From the NCBI GenBank assembly GCA_963742725.1, contig CAVUMX010000001.1, forward strand, positions 1,860,001-1,924,000: DNA of 64,000 nt, written 5' to 3'. Positions within the stretch are counted from its first letter, which is position 1. Every line of letters starts with the position of its first letter. The stretch comes from CAVVAL01 sp963742725 (GTDB taxonomy: Bacteria; Actinomycetota; Actinomycetes; Mycobacteriales; Cryptosporangiaceae). This document shows positions 20,543 through 28,329 of the stretch, piece after piece. The notes under the pieces are model-generated. The model worked only from the letters and a program-made list of their open reading frames with translations, was not told the origin of the DNA and ran no database searches. A program made the translations under genes and the position numbers.

Positions 20543-21637
20543 CTATTCGGTGACGACGTGCCGGGACAGCCCCACGCGGGCGTTGTTGCGGGCGCCCGCC
20601 CGGTCGCCCAGCGTCTCGCGGGTCATGAAGTAGAGAGAGTCGGCGTAGTCGTCGTCGTTGGTGAACCAGCTGGCCGGCAGCGCATTCAGCACGGCCGCGA
20701 CGAGCTGCACGTACTGGGCGTACTGGCCGGTGAAGGGTGCGATGGCGTTGGCGATCACGACGGCGATGTCACGGTAGTTCGAGTTGTCGTCGTGCTCCAT
20801 GAGCATGAAGTCGACGGCGTTCCACCGGTAGTGGCTCCAGTCGACGACGATCTGGTTGGGGTAGTAGGTCGTCTGGTCGTAGTCGAGGTACGGCATCTGG
20901 ACGAGGTCCACGCGCGGTTCGCCGTCCATGCCCTGGCCGAGCGCCATGCCGTAGAACTCGGCACGGCCCGAGATCCACGGCTCCTCGTCGCTGTTGACCC
21001 AGATCCGGTCGAGCACCGTGACGATCTTGGTCGCCGCAGTGCCGACCTTCGCGGTCGGTGCGTCACTGCTCACGCCGGCCGCGGCGAGCTGGGTGGTAAG
21101 GGCCTCGACAGCCGCTGGCACGACCTTCTCGGTGTCCAGTTCGACCACCGCCACCGGCACCGTCGGACGGACGCGCGCGTCGAGCACGTGCGCACGCCCC
21201 CTCAGGTCGTAGGCGACGACCGTCGAGCTGGTCTCGTCCGCCGACGAGGACGCCGCTAACAGGAGTCCGCCCCGCTTCTCCGGGTTGGCCAGCCTGATCG
21301 ACAGCGCCGAACCTCTCATCCGGCTGAGGCCCTTGAGGTCCTTGATCTTCTGGTCGGCCGCGCGGGCGTACGTGGTGAAGCGGTCGCCCGCAGCGCCCTT
21401 GCCGGCCAGCAGCGTGGTCAGGTCGACGTTCCCGCCCTTGGCCAGCGCGGCCGTGAGGGTCGCGCCGTCCGGCCTGGCCGCGATCAGCCGCTGGACGACG
21501 TCCTTCTTGATCTTCTCGATCGGATGGACCGCTGATGCTGGTGCCGGGGCGGCGTGCGCGGCCGTCCCGGTCGCCAGGGTCAGCGGTGAGGCGAGTACGA
21601 GCGACAGCACAGCGGCGGTACCGAGCCTTCTGTACAT
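20543..21637 (-). CDS. Secreted protein, possibly DUF3103-like
   Basis: A 364-residue protein from ATG 21637 behind GGGAGGTCAC. A Sec signal peptide (MYRRLGTAAVLSLVLASP...AHAAPA) shows export. The mature part begins with a helical region, then a beta-rich core. A C-terminal part contains WVNSDEEPWISGRAEFYGMA, an acidic pattern I associate with DUF3103-type secreted proteins, and LYFMTRETLGDRAGARNNARV. No catalytic motif can be identified. An intrinsic terminator follows directly, so it is monocistronic. Confidence 0.75.
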   Translation of the reverse strand: MYRRLGTAAVLSLVLASPLTLATGTAAHAAPAPASAVHPIEKIKKDVVQRLIAARPDGATLTAALAKGGNVDLTTLLAGKGAAGDRFTTYARAADQKIKDLKGLSRMRGSALSIRLANPEKRGGLLLAASSSADETSSTVVAYDLRGRAHVLDARVRPTVPVAVVELDTEKVVPAAVEALTTQLAAAGVSSDAPTAKVGTAATKIVTVLDRIWVNSDEEPWISGRAEFYGMALGQGMDGEPRVDLVQMPYLDYDQTTYYPNQIVVDWSHYRWNAVDFMLMEHDDNSNYRDIAVVIANAIAPFTGQYAQYVQLVAAVLNALPASWFTNDDDYADSLYFMTRETLGDRAGARNNARVGLSRHVVTE

Positions 21638-21907
21638 GTGACCTCCCCATCTCGGGCAGCTCCGTCGAGCGGCCATGAGGCTATTTGTACGGACCAGCCC
21701 TTTATGTGGCCTTAACGCGAGCAGTCCTTTCGGGGATTTGGCGTTCTTCATCCGGATGCCGCTGAAGCCGAGCGTGCTCGTGGTGACCGCGTCCCAGAAG
21801 GTAGTCGGGAGCGCGGTCGTGGTCGACGGCCCAGACGTAGGCGCCGGGCTGCTGGGCGGTCGCGGCGACGCGGGGAACGAAGCCGGCGCCCTCGCCGGCT
21901 GACCGTC

Positions 21908-22765
21908 TCAGCGTGGCGCCAGGTCCGCTTCGTAGACCTCGTGCCTGGCGGCGCGCAGAGCGGCGAGGGCGTCGTCGCGCCGCGCTTCGGGGACCAGCAC
22001 CAGGTCGGCGTGGTACGTCGAGGCGACGAACACCGGCACCGCCGCTTCCGCCAGCGGCTGGATGACCGCCGCCAGCAGGCCGGGAACATCGAGCCCGTGA
22101 TCCGGATCGGCGTCGTACAGGCCGATCCAGCGTTCTGCCCCCGGTGTGGCGTCGCGGATGACGGTCAGCCCCGCGGGCGCGCGGACGAGCGCGTGCCACG
22201 AGTCGTCGGGAGGCTGCCGCTGGCCGGCGTGGTGTTCGAGCGCGAACACCGTGTCCAGCACACGCAACCGCGATCGGCGGACGTCGTCGGCCAGATCGAA
22301 CGCGAAGACCACGCGATCCAGTCCCGGACCGTCGTAGTCCTCCTGAATGCGGGCGTCGAAGCCGAGCCGGCGATGGAACGCCTGCGAGCCGGTGTTGCCC
22401 GGGCTCGTGACGCAGTGGACCCGGCGCCGGCCGTGCGCACGCGCGACGTCGAAGAACCGCCGGTAGAGGGCGCTGCCCACGCCACGTCCGTGCAGCGCGG
22501 GATCGACGCCGGCGAAGTGGATGTAGGCCACGTCCGGATCGGACTGGGAGAGGAATCCGATGAGGAACGCGGCCAACTCGCCGTCAGGATGCTCGGCGAG
22601 GTAGCTGGTCGTGGCGAAGTGCTGGAAGTACAGCCGGGGCAGCAGGAGCGCCCGCTCCCTGGATCCCGCGTCGCCGCCGAACCCGCCCCACCACCGGTCG
22701 AGCACGGCGCGCACCCGTGCGTGGTCGTCGGGGCCGGGGTGCCGCACGGTCAGGTCGTCGATCAC
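21908..22765 (-). CDS. GNAT acetyltransferase fused to an ACT-like domain
   Basis: A 285-residue protein from GTG 22765, overlapping the arsC stop as GTGA. Residues 1-165 are a GNAT acetyltransferase: HFAGVDPALHGRGVGSALY holds the acetyl-CoA loop (Q/R-x-x-G-x-G/A type) and SPGNTGSQAFHRRLGF is the last strand-helix. Residues about 200-285 look like an ACT domain of the CASTOR type (GLTVIRDATP, ERWIGLYDADPDHGLDVPGL, ADLVLVPEA), usually an amino-acid sensor. Coupling to arsC raises the possibility of an ArsN-like role in acetylating a toxic amino-acid analogue such as arsinothricin, but ArsN itself lacks an ACT domain. Confidence 0.8.
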   Translation of the reverse strand: MIDDLTVRHPGPDDHARVRAVLDRWWGGFGGDAGSRERALLLPRLYFQHFATTSYLAEHPDGELAAFLIGFLSQSDPDVAYIHFAGVDPALHGRGVGSALYRRFFDVARAHGRRRVHCVTSPGNTGSQAFHRRLGFDARIQEDYDGPGLDRVVFAFDLADDVRRSRLRVLDTVFALEHHAGQRQPPDDSWHALVRAPAGLTVIRDATPGAERWIGLYDADPDHGLDVPGLLAAVIQPLAEAAVPVFVASTYHADLVLVPEARRDDALAALRAARHEVYEADLAPR

Positions 22766-23178
22766 CCGTCGAGTTTCGCAGGAGTGCGGAGTTCGTCGAG
22801 GAGCGCCTCGACCCGGACGCGGATGTCGTCGCGGATGCGGCGGACGGCGCCGAGGTCCTGGCCGGCGGGGTCGTCGAGTTTCCAGTCCTCGTAGCGTTTG
22901 CCGGGGAAGACGGGGCACACGTCGCCGCAGCCCATGGTGATGATCACGTCGGAGGCTTCGGCGGTGGCGTGGTCGAGGATCTTCGGGGTGTTGGCGGTGA
23001 TGTCGATGCCGGCTTCGGCCATCGCGGCGACCGCGGCGGGGTTGATGGCGTCGGCGGGCGCGGATCCGGCGGAGCGGACCTCGACCGTGTCGCCGGCGAG
23101 GTGACGAAGCCACCCGGCGGCCATCTGGGACCGTCCGGCGTTGTGGACGCAGACGAACAGCACGCTGGGCCTGGTCAC
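22762..23178 (-). CDS. arsC: Arsenate reductase of the low-molecular-weight phosphatase type
   Basis: A 138-residue protein from GTG 23178 with GAAGGAG upstream. The P-loop CVHNAGRSQMA carries the nucleophile C10 and R16. Further Cys in MGCGDVCPVFPGKR provide the redox relay of the thioredoxin- or mycoredoxin-linked arsenate reductases, and DDPAGQD holds the general acid Asp. It reduces arsenate to arsenite in the cytoplasm, and the product can leave through the aquaglyceroporin encoded upstream. It is translationally coupled on both sides by GTGA overlaps. Confidence 0.93.
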   Translation of the reverse strand: MTRPSVLFVCVHNAGRSQMAAGWLRHLAGDTVEVRSAGSAPADAINPAAVAAMAEAGIDITANTPKILDHATAEASDVIITMGCGDVCPVFPGKRYEDWKLDDPAGQDLGAVRRIRDDIRVRVEALLDELRTPAKLDG

Positions 23179-23909
23179 GGTGCTCCTTCTTTCTCCGCGT
23201 TGTGCGGTACCACGACGATTCCGGCCGCGCGTCCCGCGTCCGGATAGAAGTAGTTGATCGCCGCGGCGGCAACGAGCAGGCCGCCCAGCTGCGCGGCGAC
23301 GAACCCGGGAACGGACCCCGGCGCGATACCGGCGAACGTGTCGCTGAACGCGCGCCCGACGGTGACGGCCGGGTTGGCGAAGCTGGTGGAGGACGTGAAC
23401 CAGTACGCGGCGCCGATGTAGGCGCCGACCGCCGCCGGGGCGACCGCCGCGCGGCCGGACCGGACGAGCGCGAAGATCAGCAACAACAACCCGGACGTCG
23501 CCACCACCTCGGCCAGCCACAGATGCCCGGCAGACCGCGCCGTGTTCGACCAGGTGGCAGCGGGCAGCCCGTACATCAGGTTCGCGAGGACCGCCCCGGC
23601 GATCCCGCCGGCGACCTGCGCGGGTACATAGGCGTACACGTCGCGGAGTTCGAGCCCGGTCTCGTAGCGGCGGCCGAGCCACCAGTCGGCGAGCGTGACG
23701 ACCGGGTTGAAGTGCGCGCCGGAGACCGGTCCGAACATGAGGATCAGCGCGCCGAGGCCGAGCGCGGTGGCGAGCGCGTTCTCCAGGAGCTGGAGTCCGA
23801 CGTCGTCCGGGGACAGCCTCGCGGCCGCGATGCCGGAGCCGACCACGACGGTCACCAGCAGGGCGGTACCGGTGAACTCCGCCGCCGCGCGGCGAGCCAG
23901 CGTGCTCAC
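23175..23909 (-). CDS. Aquaglyceroporin-family channel, AqpS-like arsenite exit
   Basis: A 244-residue membrane protein of the MIP family with six helices and two half-helices. The pore motifs are NPV (GAHFNPVVT) and NPA (FANPAVT), so the first is a conservative variant. The order arsR-aqp-arsC matches Sinorhizobium meliloti arsR-aqpS-arsC, where the channel lets arsenite made by ArsC flow out. It has GTGA overlaps with arsR before it and arsC after it. Water or glycerol transport is the alternative function. Confidence 0.9.
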   Translation of the reverse strand: MSTLARRAAAEFTGTALLVTVVVGSGIAAARLSPDDVGLQLLENALATALGLGALILMFGPVSGAHFNPVVTLADWWLGRRYETGLELRDVYAYVPAQVAGGIAGAVLANLMYGLPAATWSNTARSAGHLWLAEVVATSGLLLLIFALVRSGRAAVAPAAVGAYIGAAYWFTSSTSFANPAVTVGRAFSDTFAGIAPGSVPGFVAAQLGGLLVAAAAINYFYPDAGRAAGIVVVPHNAEKEGAP

Positions 23910-24226
23910 GGGCAGTCCCGGGAGGTGGCTGCGTTGGCCCGGGACCGCGCGGCGAGTTCGCTCAGCCGGCCGGCCGCCTCCTCGAACTTCTCCGGGACCA
24001 GCCGGTAGTAGGTGAACCGGCCGCGCGGCTCGGTGACCACAATGCCGGACTCCCGCAACGCCCGTAGATGGTGGGAGACGGTCGGCTGCTTGGCCCCCGT
24101 GTCCTCGACCAGGTGGCAGGTGCAGGCCGGGCCCTCGGCGAGCAGTTCGACGATCTGGGCACGCAGCGGATCAGCCAGCAGGCGGATCACATCAGTCTCA
24201 GCTGATATCAACACGCGCTGATACAA
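23906..24226 (-). CDS. arsR: ArsR/SmtB-family repressor, second copy
   Basis: A 106-residue winged-helix repressor. The metalloid site CTCHLVE lies in the alpha-3 region (the CxC(H) arrangement of classical ArsR), and QPTVSHHLRALRESGIV is the recognition helix. Start choice is open: TTG 24226, or GTG 24214 four codons later. Both lie inside the end of the MFS gene, so it is part of the operon rather than having its own clear promoter. It should release DNA when arsenite binds the cysteines. Confidence 0.9.
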   Translation of the reverse strand: MYQRVLISAETDVIRLLADPLRAQIVELLAEGPACTCHLVEDTGAKQPTVSHHLRALRESGIVVTEPRGRFTYYRLVPEKFEEAAGRLSELAARSRANAATSRDCP

Positions 24227-25433
24227 CCATCCGACGGCCGGGCCGTCCAGTGGTGAGCGCGAGTGCGGCGATCACGCAGCTCACGGTGACGGCGACCATG
24301 ACCGGGGTGTAGCCGCCCGCGGCGGTGAAGGTCGCGGCGGCGGCCAGCGGCGCGCCCGCCTTGGCGAGGGTGGCGGGGAGAGCGAGGGTGCCGGCCAGGC
24401 TGGCGTAGGCGCTGGTGTCGTAGCGCTCGGCGAGTAGCGCCGGGCGGCTGAGTGTGCCGACGCCGAAACCGAGCCCGAACAGCACGACACAGGCGATGGC
24501 ACCGATCCGGTCGTGACCGAGCAGGGGAAGGGCCGCTGCGGCGGCGCCCTGGATGCCGAACACGACGGCGGTGACCGTCGCGGTGCTGTACCTACGCCGC
24601 AGGCCGGTGGTGAGGAGCCGGCCGGTGACCGACAGGACGCCCAACAGCCCGGCGACCGTCGCCGCGAACGTCGGCGGATGCCCGAGCGCGACGAGGTACG
24701 CGACCAGGTGCACGGCGATGACCGAGACGGCCGCGCCCTGCGCCACGAATGCGAGGACGAGCAACCAGAACGCCCGGTCCCGCAGCGCCTGGCGGACCAC
24801 ACGGCCGCTCGCGGCGGGAGGCCGCAGTGACCCGGGCGGGAGAGCGAACGCGTGCAGCGGAACCGTGGTCACCGCGTAGATCCCGGCCAGGACCAGCACG
24901 GCCGCTCGCCACCCCAGCCGGGCTTCGAGCACCCCGGCGAGCGGAAGGAAGATGGTGCTGGCGAATCCGGCGACGATCGTCACCGCGAGCAGCGCGTTCG
25001 GCCGCCGATGCTCACCGACGGTCCGGACGATCACAGCGAACGCGGGCTCGTACAGGGTCATCGCGGCGGCCAGCCCGACAACGGCGAACACAGCGTAGAG
25101 CTGCGCGACCGTCCGGACCTGGGACCAGCCGAGCACGCCGACGACGCCCAGCACCGAACCGGCCGCCATCACGCCGCGGCCGCCCCGCCGGTCGATCCAG
25201 CGTCCGACCGGCACCGAGGCCGAGGCGGCGACCAGCACCGACAGGGTCGCCGCGCCGGTGACGACCGTGGCGCTTGTGTCCAGATCGGCCGCCAGCGGCG
25301 TGAGAAAGACGGCGAACGCGTAGTACAGGACGCCGTACCCGACGGTCTGGGTGACCGCCAGCGCGGCGACGGCTCGGCGGCCTGCAACCGCTTGGCGGCC
25401 GGCGACCGATTCCGGGGTCAGCCGCCGCAGCAT
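24198..25433 (-). CDS. MFS transporter of the arsenic cluster
   Basis: A 411-residue protein from ATG 25433 with about twelve hydrophobic helices. The cytoplasmic loop RWIDRRGGRGVMAAG between helices 2 and 3 is the MFS signature. It overlaps the flavoprotein gene by 16 bp upstream and arsR by up to 29 bp downstream, so it is firmly embedded in the operon. ArsJ-type MFS exporters usually sit beside a GAPDH gene, which is absent here, so the substrate may instead be an organoarsenical or whatever the upstream flavoprotein makes. Confidence 0.85.
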   Translation of the reverse strand: MLRRLTPESVAGRQAVAGRRAVAALAVTQTVGYGVLYYAFAVFLTPLAADLDTSATVVTGAATLSVLVAASASVPVGRWIDRRGGRGVMAAGSVLGVVGVLGWSQVRTVAQLYAVFAVVGLAAAMTLYEPAFAVIVRTVGEHRRPNALLAVTIVAGFASTIFLPLAGVLEARLGWRAAVLVLAGIYAVTTVPLHAFALPPGSLRPPAASGRVVRQALRDRAFWLLVLAFVAQGAAVSVIAVHLVAYLVALGHPPTFAATVAGLLGVLSVTGRLLTTGLRRRYSTATVTAVVFGIQGAAAAALPLLGHDRIGAIACVVLFGLGFGVGTLSRPALLAERYDTSAYASLAGTLALPATLAKAGAPLAAAATFTAAGGYTPVMVAVTVSCVIAALALTTGRPGRRMVVSARVDIS

Positions 25434-26746
25434 CCGCTGGCCGCGGGAGCCTCGATCAGCGGGTCGGCGAGGAGGCCGCCGCTGATGCCGGTGGCCAGGC
25501 CCAGATCGGACGAGCAGACGCCCGTCTCCGGTAGTTCGAGGCGGACGTCGCGCGCGGCGTCCCAGTCGCCCGCGAGGGCCGCCGCGACCGAGCGGGCCTG
25601 CTCGTATCCGGTCGCGAGCAGGAACGTGGGTGCCCGGCCGTAGCTCTTCACACCGATCGCGTAGTAGCCGGGTTCGGGATGGGTCAGCTCGTCGACGCCG
25701 TGCGGGGGGACGGTGCCGCACGAGTGCTGGTTCGGGTCGATCAGCGGAGCGAGGGCACGAGTGGAACCGAGGATCGGGTCCAGGTCGAGGCGCAGCTCGG
25801 CGCTGATGCTGTGATCGGGCCGGTACCCGGTCGCCCGCACAATCCGGTCGACGGTGACCTTCTGCTCCACACCGGACGGGTCGCGGCCGACGACGGTGAC
25901 CTGGTCACCGTCCGGGATGAGACGGTGGGCGGAGAAGCCGGTGCGCAACGCGACCTGCCCGCCGTCGACCAGGGCCCGGAGCCGTGCGCCGAGAGCACCG
26001 CGTGCGGGAAGCGCGTCGGCGTCGCCGCCACCGTAGGCCCGTCCGGGAGACGTACCCCGGAGCGCCCACGTGACCTTGGTGCCGGGCTCGTCCGCGGCGA
26101 GTTGGGCCAGCGCGAGAATCGTGTTGGCGGCGGAGTGGCCGGCGCCGGCCACGAGCGTGTGCTTGCCTCCGAACCGGTGCCGGTCGACGCCGAGGACGTC
26201 CGGCAGTGCCTGGTCGAGGAAGCTTTCCGCCTCGGTCTCCCCATGCGCGGGTATGCCGCTCCCGCCGAGGACGTTCGGAGTGGTCCACGTGCCGGAGGCG
26301 TCCACGACCGCCCGCGCGACCAGCTCATCGCCGGTCGACAGCCGCAGCAGGAACGGCGCCTGGTCCCGACCTGCGGAACGGACCCGGTCGTAACCGATGC
26401 GGGTGATGGCCTCGACGCGAGCGCCGTAACGGATCGACGGCGCGATCGCGGGGTGTGCGGCCAGCGGTTCCAGGTAGCCGGCGATGAGGTCGGCGCCGGT
26501 GGGGAGCTGATCGAGGTCGGGCTCGGTCCAGCCGGCGCCGGCCAGGAGGCGGCGAGCGGCGCCGTCGACGTTGTACCGCCACGGGCTGAACAGCCGCACG
26601 TGTCCCCACTGGGCGACAGCGGCGGCCACGGTGTCGCCGGCCTCCAGGACGACGAAGTCGAGTCCGCGTTCGGCGAGGTGCGCGGCGGCAGCGAGCCCGA
26701 CGGGGCCGGCGCCGATCACCGCGACCGGCAGGTTCTTGTCACTCAT
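25418..26746 (-). CDS. Flavin-dependent monooxygenase-like protein, ArsO-like
   Basis: A 442-residue flavoprotein from ATG 26746, whose start overlaps the peptidase stop (ATGAGTGA). The N-terminal FAD site is VIGAGPVGLAAAAHL. A second dinucleotide site lies at TLVAGAGHSAANTILALAQL, and IVRATGYRPD is the C-terminal FAD motif. This is the plan of FMO/thioredoxin-reductase-like enzymes often found in ars operons under names such as ArsO. Unusually, the chain ends SGCCGG, a vicinal-cysteine tail repeated in the small protein of the same operon. It may oxidise an arsenical; not proven. Confidence 0.85.
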   Translation of the reverse strand: MSDKNLPVAVIGAGPVGLAAAAHLAERGLDFVVLEAGDTVAAAVAQWGHVRLFSPWRYNVDGAARRLLAGAGWTEPDLDQLPTGADLIAGYLEPLAAHPAIAPSIRYGARVEAITRIGYDRVRSAGRDQAPFLLRLSTGDELVARAVVDASGTWTTPNVLGGSGIPAHGETEAESFLDQALPDVLGVDRHRFGGKHTLVAGAGHSAANTILALAQLAADEPGTKVTWALRGTSPGRAYGGGDADALPARGALGARLRALVDGGQVALRTGFSAHRLIPDGDQVTVVGRDPSGVEQKVTVDRIVRATGYRPDHSISAELRLDLDPILGSTRALAPLIDPNQHSCGTVPPHGVDELTHPEPGYYAIGVKSYGRAPTFLLATGYEQARSVAAALAGDWDAARDVRLELPETGVCSSDLGLATGISGGLLADPLIEAPAASGCCGG

Positions 26747-27977
26747 GATTGCTCCATAGATTGCGGACGGTGGCCACGACGAGCTGGGTCGCGGCACTGA
26801 GGGTGGCGGGTTCGACGCGGTCGGGCGTCTCGGCCGGGGTCTGGTAGCCGGGGATTCCCATCCCGATCCCGATCGCGGGCAGGCCGGCGGCGGCGTAGCG
26901 GCGGTTGTCCGAGGCCATGGCCGCGCCACGCAGGGGAATCCCGGTGTCTCGGCCTGCCTGGTCGAGGGCGGCGAGCAGCGCATGGGCAGGCCCGCCGGCC
27001 TCCACGGCGACCGCGTCGCCGAGACTTCCAACGCCATCGACATTGATGACCCAGGTGCCAGCCGGAACCTGTGGTGCGTGGTGCGCGGAGCCGACCGCGC
27101 CGGCCTCCTCCGCGTCGAGGAACGCGACCGCCAGCCCCGTGCCGGGCGGTACCGTCCCTGCCAGCTGGCGAGCGGCCTCCAGGACAACTGCGCATCCGGA
27201 CGCGTTGTCCGCCGCGCCCGGCAGCCGCTGGTCCGGGTCGTCGCCGACGCCGTCGTAGTGCGCGGTGAGCAGCACCGACGCAGCCCCCGGTTCGACGAAC
27301 ACACCGTGGACGTTGGCGCCGCGTGTGGCGATCGTGCGCAACGGGACCGACGCCATCACCTCGCCGCCTGCGGTCATCATGGCCGCGTGCAGATCGGCCC
27401 GGACGGACAGCACCGGCACCGCCACAGCCGGCGCACCGACCAGCATCTTCGGCATCCAGCCCGCGTCATCGGCGCCGCGCGGCACCAGCAGACCGGCCGC
27501 AGCCCCCACGTCGGACACCGACTGCGCGAGCACCCAACCGCCGTCCGGTGCGAGACCGTCGTCCGGCGCGGGGCCGCCGTCCGGTGCGAGACCGTCGTCC
27601 GGCGCGGGGCCGCCGTCCGGTGCGAGGCCGTTGTCCGCTACGAGCCGGCCGCGGCGCGGTTCCGGCAGATTCGCCGAGGTCAGGTGTTCGGCGAAGTCTC
27701 GCCGGTGCACCAACCGGTGCTCGGTGCCCGTGGCATCGGTCCAGGTGAGCGTCGGCGTGGCCGACAGCTCCCGTAACCGCTCGACGGGAAAGTCCTCGGT
27801 CGTCACGGTCGCGCCGAGAGCCGCCAGTTGCGCTGCGAGCCACCGGGCGGCGGCGCGCCCGCCGGGGGTGCCGACCCGGCGGCCCGCGAATGACGCGTCC
27901 GCCAGGCGGTGGACGGTGGCCGCGGCCGTGGCGGTGGCGGTGGCGGTGGCCTTGGCCGTGGCCGCCTGGTTCGTCAT
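26739..27977 (-). CDS. M28-family zinc aminopeptidase-like protein in the arsenic operon
   Basis: A 412-residue protein from ATG 27977, overlapping the small CCG gene as ATGA. Zinc-peptidase motifs are present: HYDGVGDDPDQRLPGAADNASG (first His and bridging Asp; motif split here by the reader at D), FLDAEEAGAVGS with the catalytic Glu pair, and NVDGVGS. An Ala-Thr-rich leader (ATATATATAAA) starts the chain, which has no clear signal peptide. A Pro-Asp-Gly repeat (LAPDGGPAPDDG, about residues 118-148) is inserted in the apical region. Peptidases are not usual in ars operons; the adjacent small protein is an obvious candidate substrate. Confidence 0.85.
   Translation of the reverse strand: MTNQAATAKATATATATAAATVHRLADASFAGRRVGTPGGRAAARWLAAQLAALGATVTTEDFPVERLRELSATPTLTWTDATGTEHRLVHRRDFAEHLTSANLPEPRRGRLVADNGLAPDGGPAPDDGLAPDGGPAPDDGLAPDGGWVLAQSVSDVGAAAGLLVPRGADDAGWMPKMLVGAPAVAVPVLSVRADLHAAMMTAGGEVMASVPLRTIATRGANVHGVFVEPGAASVLLTAHYDGVGDDPDQRLPGAADNASGCAVVLEAARQLAGTVPPGTGLAVAFLDAEEAGAVGSAHHAPQVPAGTWVINVDGVGSLGDAVAVEAGGPAHALLAALDQAGRDTGIPLRGAAMASDNRRYAAAGLPAIGIGMGIPGYQTPAETPDRVEPATLSAATQLVVATVRNLWSNHE
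27538..27628. repeat. 36-bp tandem repeat in the M28 peptidase gene
   Basis: Two and a half near-perfect copies of a 36-bp unit (27538-27573, 27574-27609 and a partial copy to about 27628) encode the peptide repeat LAPDGGPAPDDG. It is in frame, so length changes would not break the gene. Confidence 0.85.
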
Positions 27978-28228
27978 CCGCAGCACCCGGCGCCGGCGGC
28001 TACCGCCTCGGACTTGGCCTCTGCGCCGCAGCACGCGCCGGCCGCCTGCGCGTCGGCCACGGTGCCGCAGCACGTGCTCGCCACCGGCGCCGAATCGGCT
28101 GCGGTCAAGGCAGGCGCCGTCGAGGCCACCGCCGTCGGGGCGCTGCCGCAGCAGCCCCCGGCGGCCGGCGGGTTGAAGGCCTCGATCGGGTCGCCGACGA
28201 ACCCGCCAACGGTTTCGTTGCTGCTCAT
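27974..28228 (-). CDS. Small protein with four CCG motifs, first gene of the arsenic operon
   Basis: An 84-residue protein from ATG 28228, which lies six bases after GGAGGAG; a longer start at 28255 would include that ribosome site and is rejected. All eight cysteines occur as four CysCysGly triplets (GGCCGSAP, STCCGT, GACCGAE and the C-terminal GAGCCG), separated by about 20 residues of Ala, Thr, Val and Asp. No other cysteines, no signal peptide and no fold are seen. Vicinal thiols bind trivalent arsenic strongly, so an arsenite chaperone or buffer is plausible. A processed precursor peptide is the other option because a peptidase gene overlaps it by ATGA. I know no named family for it. Confidence 0.8.
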   Translation of the reverse strand: MSSNETVGGFVGDPIEAFNPPAAGGCCGSAPTAVASTAPALTAADSAPVASTCCGTVADAQAAGACCGAEAKSEAVAAGAGCCG

Positions 28229-28259
28229 AGTCGTCTCCTCCAGCATCCGAGCCACTAAG

Positions 28260-28328
28260 TAGATGGGCGTCTAAACAGCTTGACGTCCGCAACCTTGCAC
28301 CCAGATTCGACAACTGTCAAGATAGACG
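28260..28328. promoter_or_regulatory. Divergent overlapping promoters with ArsR-type operator half-sites
   Basis: In the 101-bp gap between the CCG operon and arsR, TTGACA on the minus strand (28320-28315) is followed after 17 bases by CAAGGT, and TTGACG on the plus strand (28280-28285) faces it, so the two promoters overlap. A palindrome TAGATG-GG-CGTCTA lies at 28260-28273 in the operon leader. A third half-site, TAGACG (28323-28328), touches the arsR start codon. A repressor bound to these would silence both directions. Confidence 0.6.
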
Positions 28329-28329
28329 C

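Noticed and set aside
22762..23682. ArsC with a 168-residue N-terminal extension
   Set aside because: The extension is antisense-like sequence over the aquaporin gene. GTG 23178 with its ribosome site gives the normal ArsC length.
27538..27628. CRISPR-like repeats
   Set aside because: The 36-bp repeats are directly tandem without spacers and lie in frame inside the M28 peptidase gene. No cas genes are present.
27974..28255. Longer form of the CCG protein from 28255
   Set aside because: The extra nine codons would be encoded over the GGAGGAG ribosome site that serves ATG 28228.
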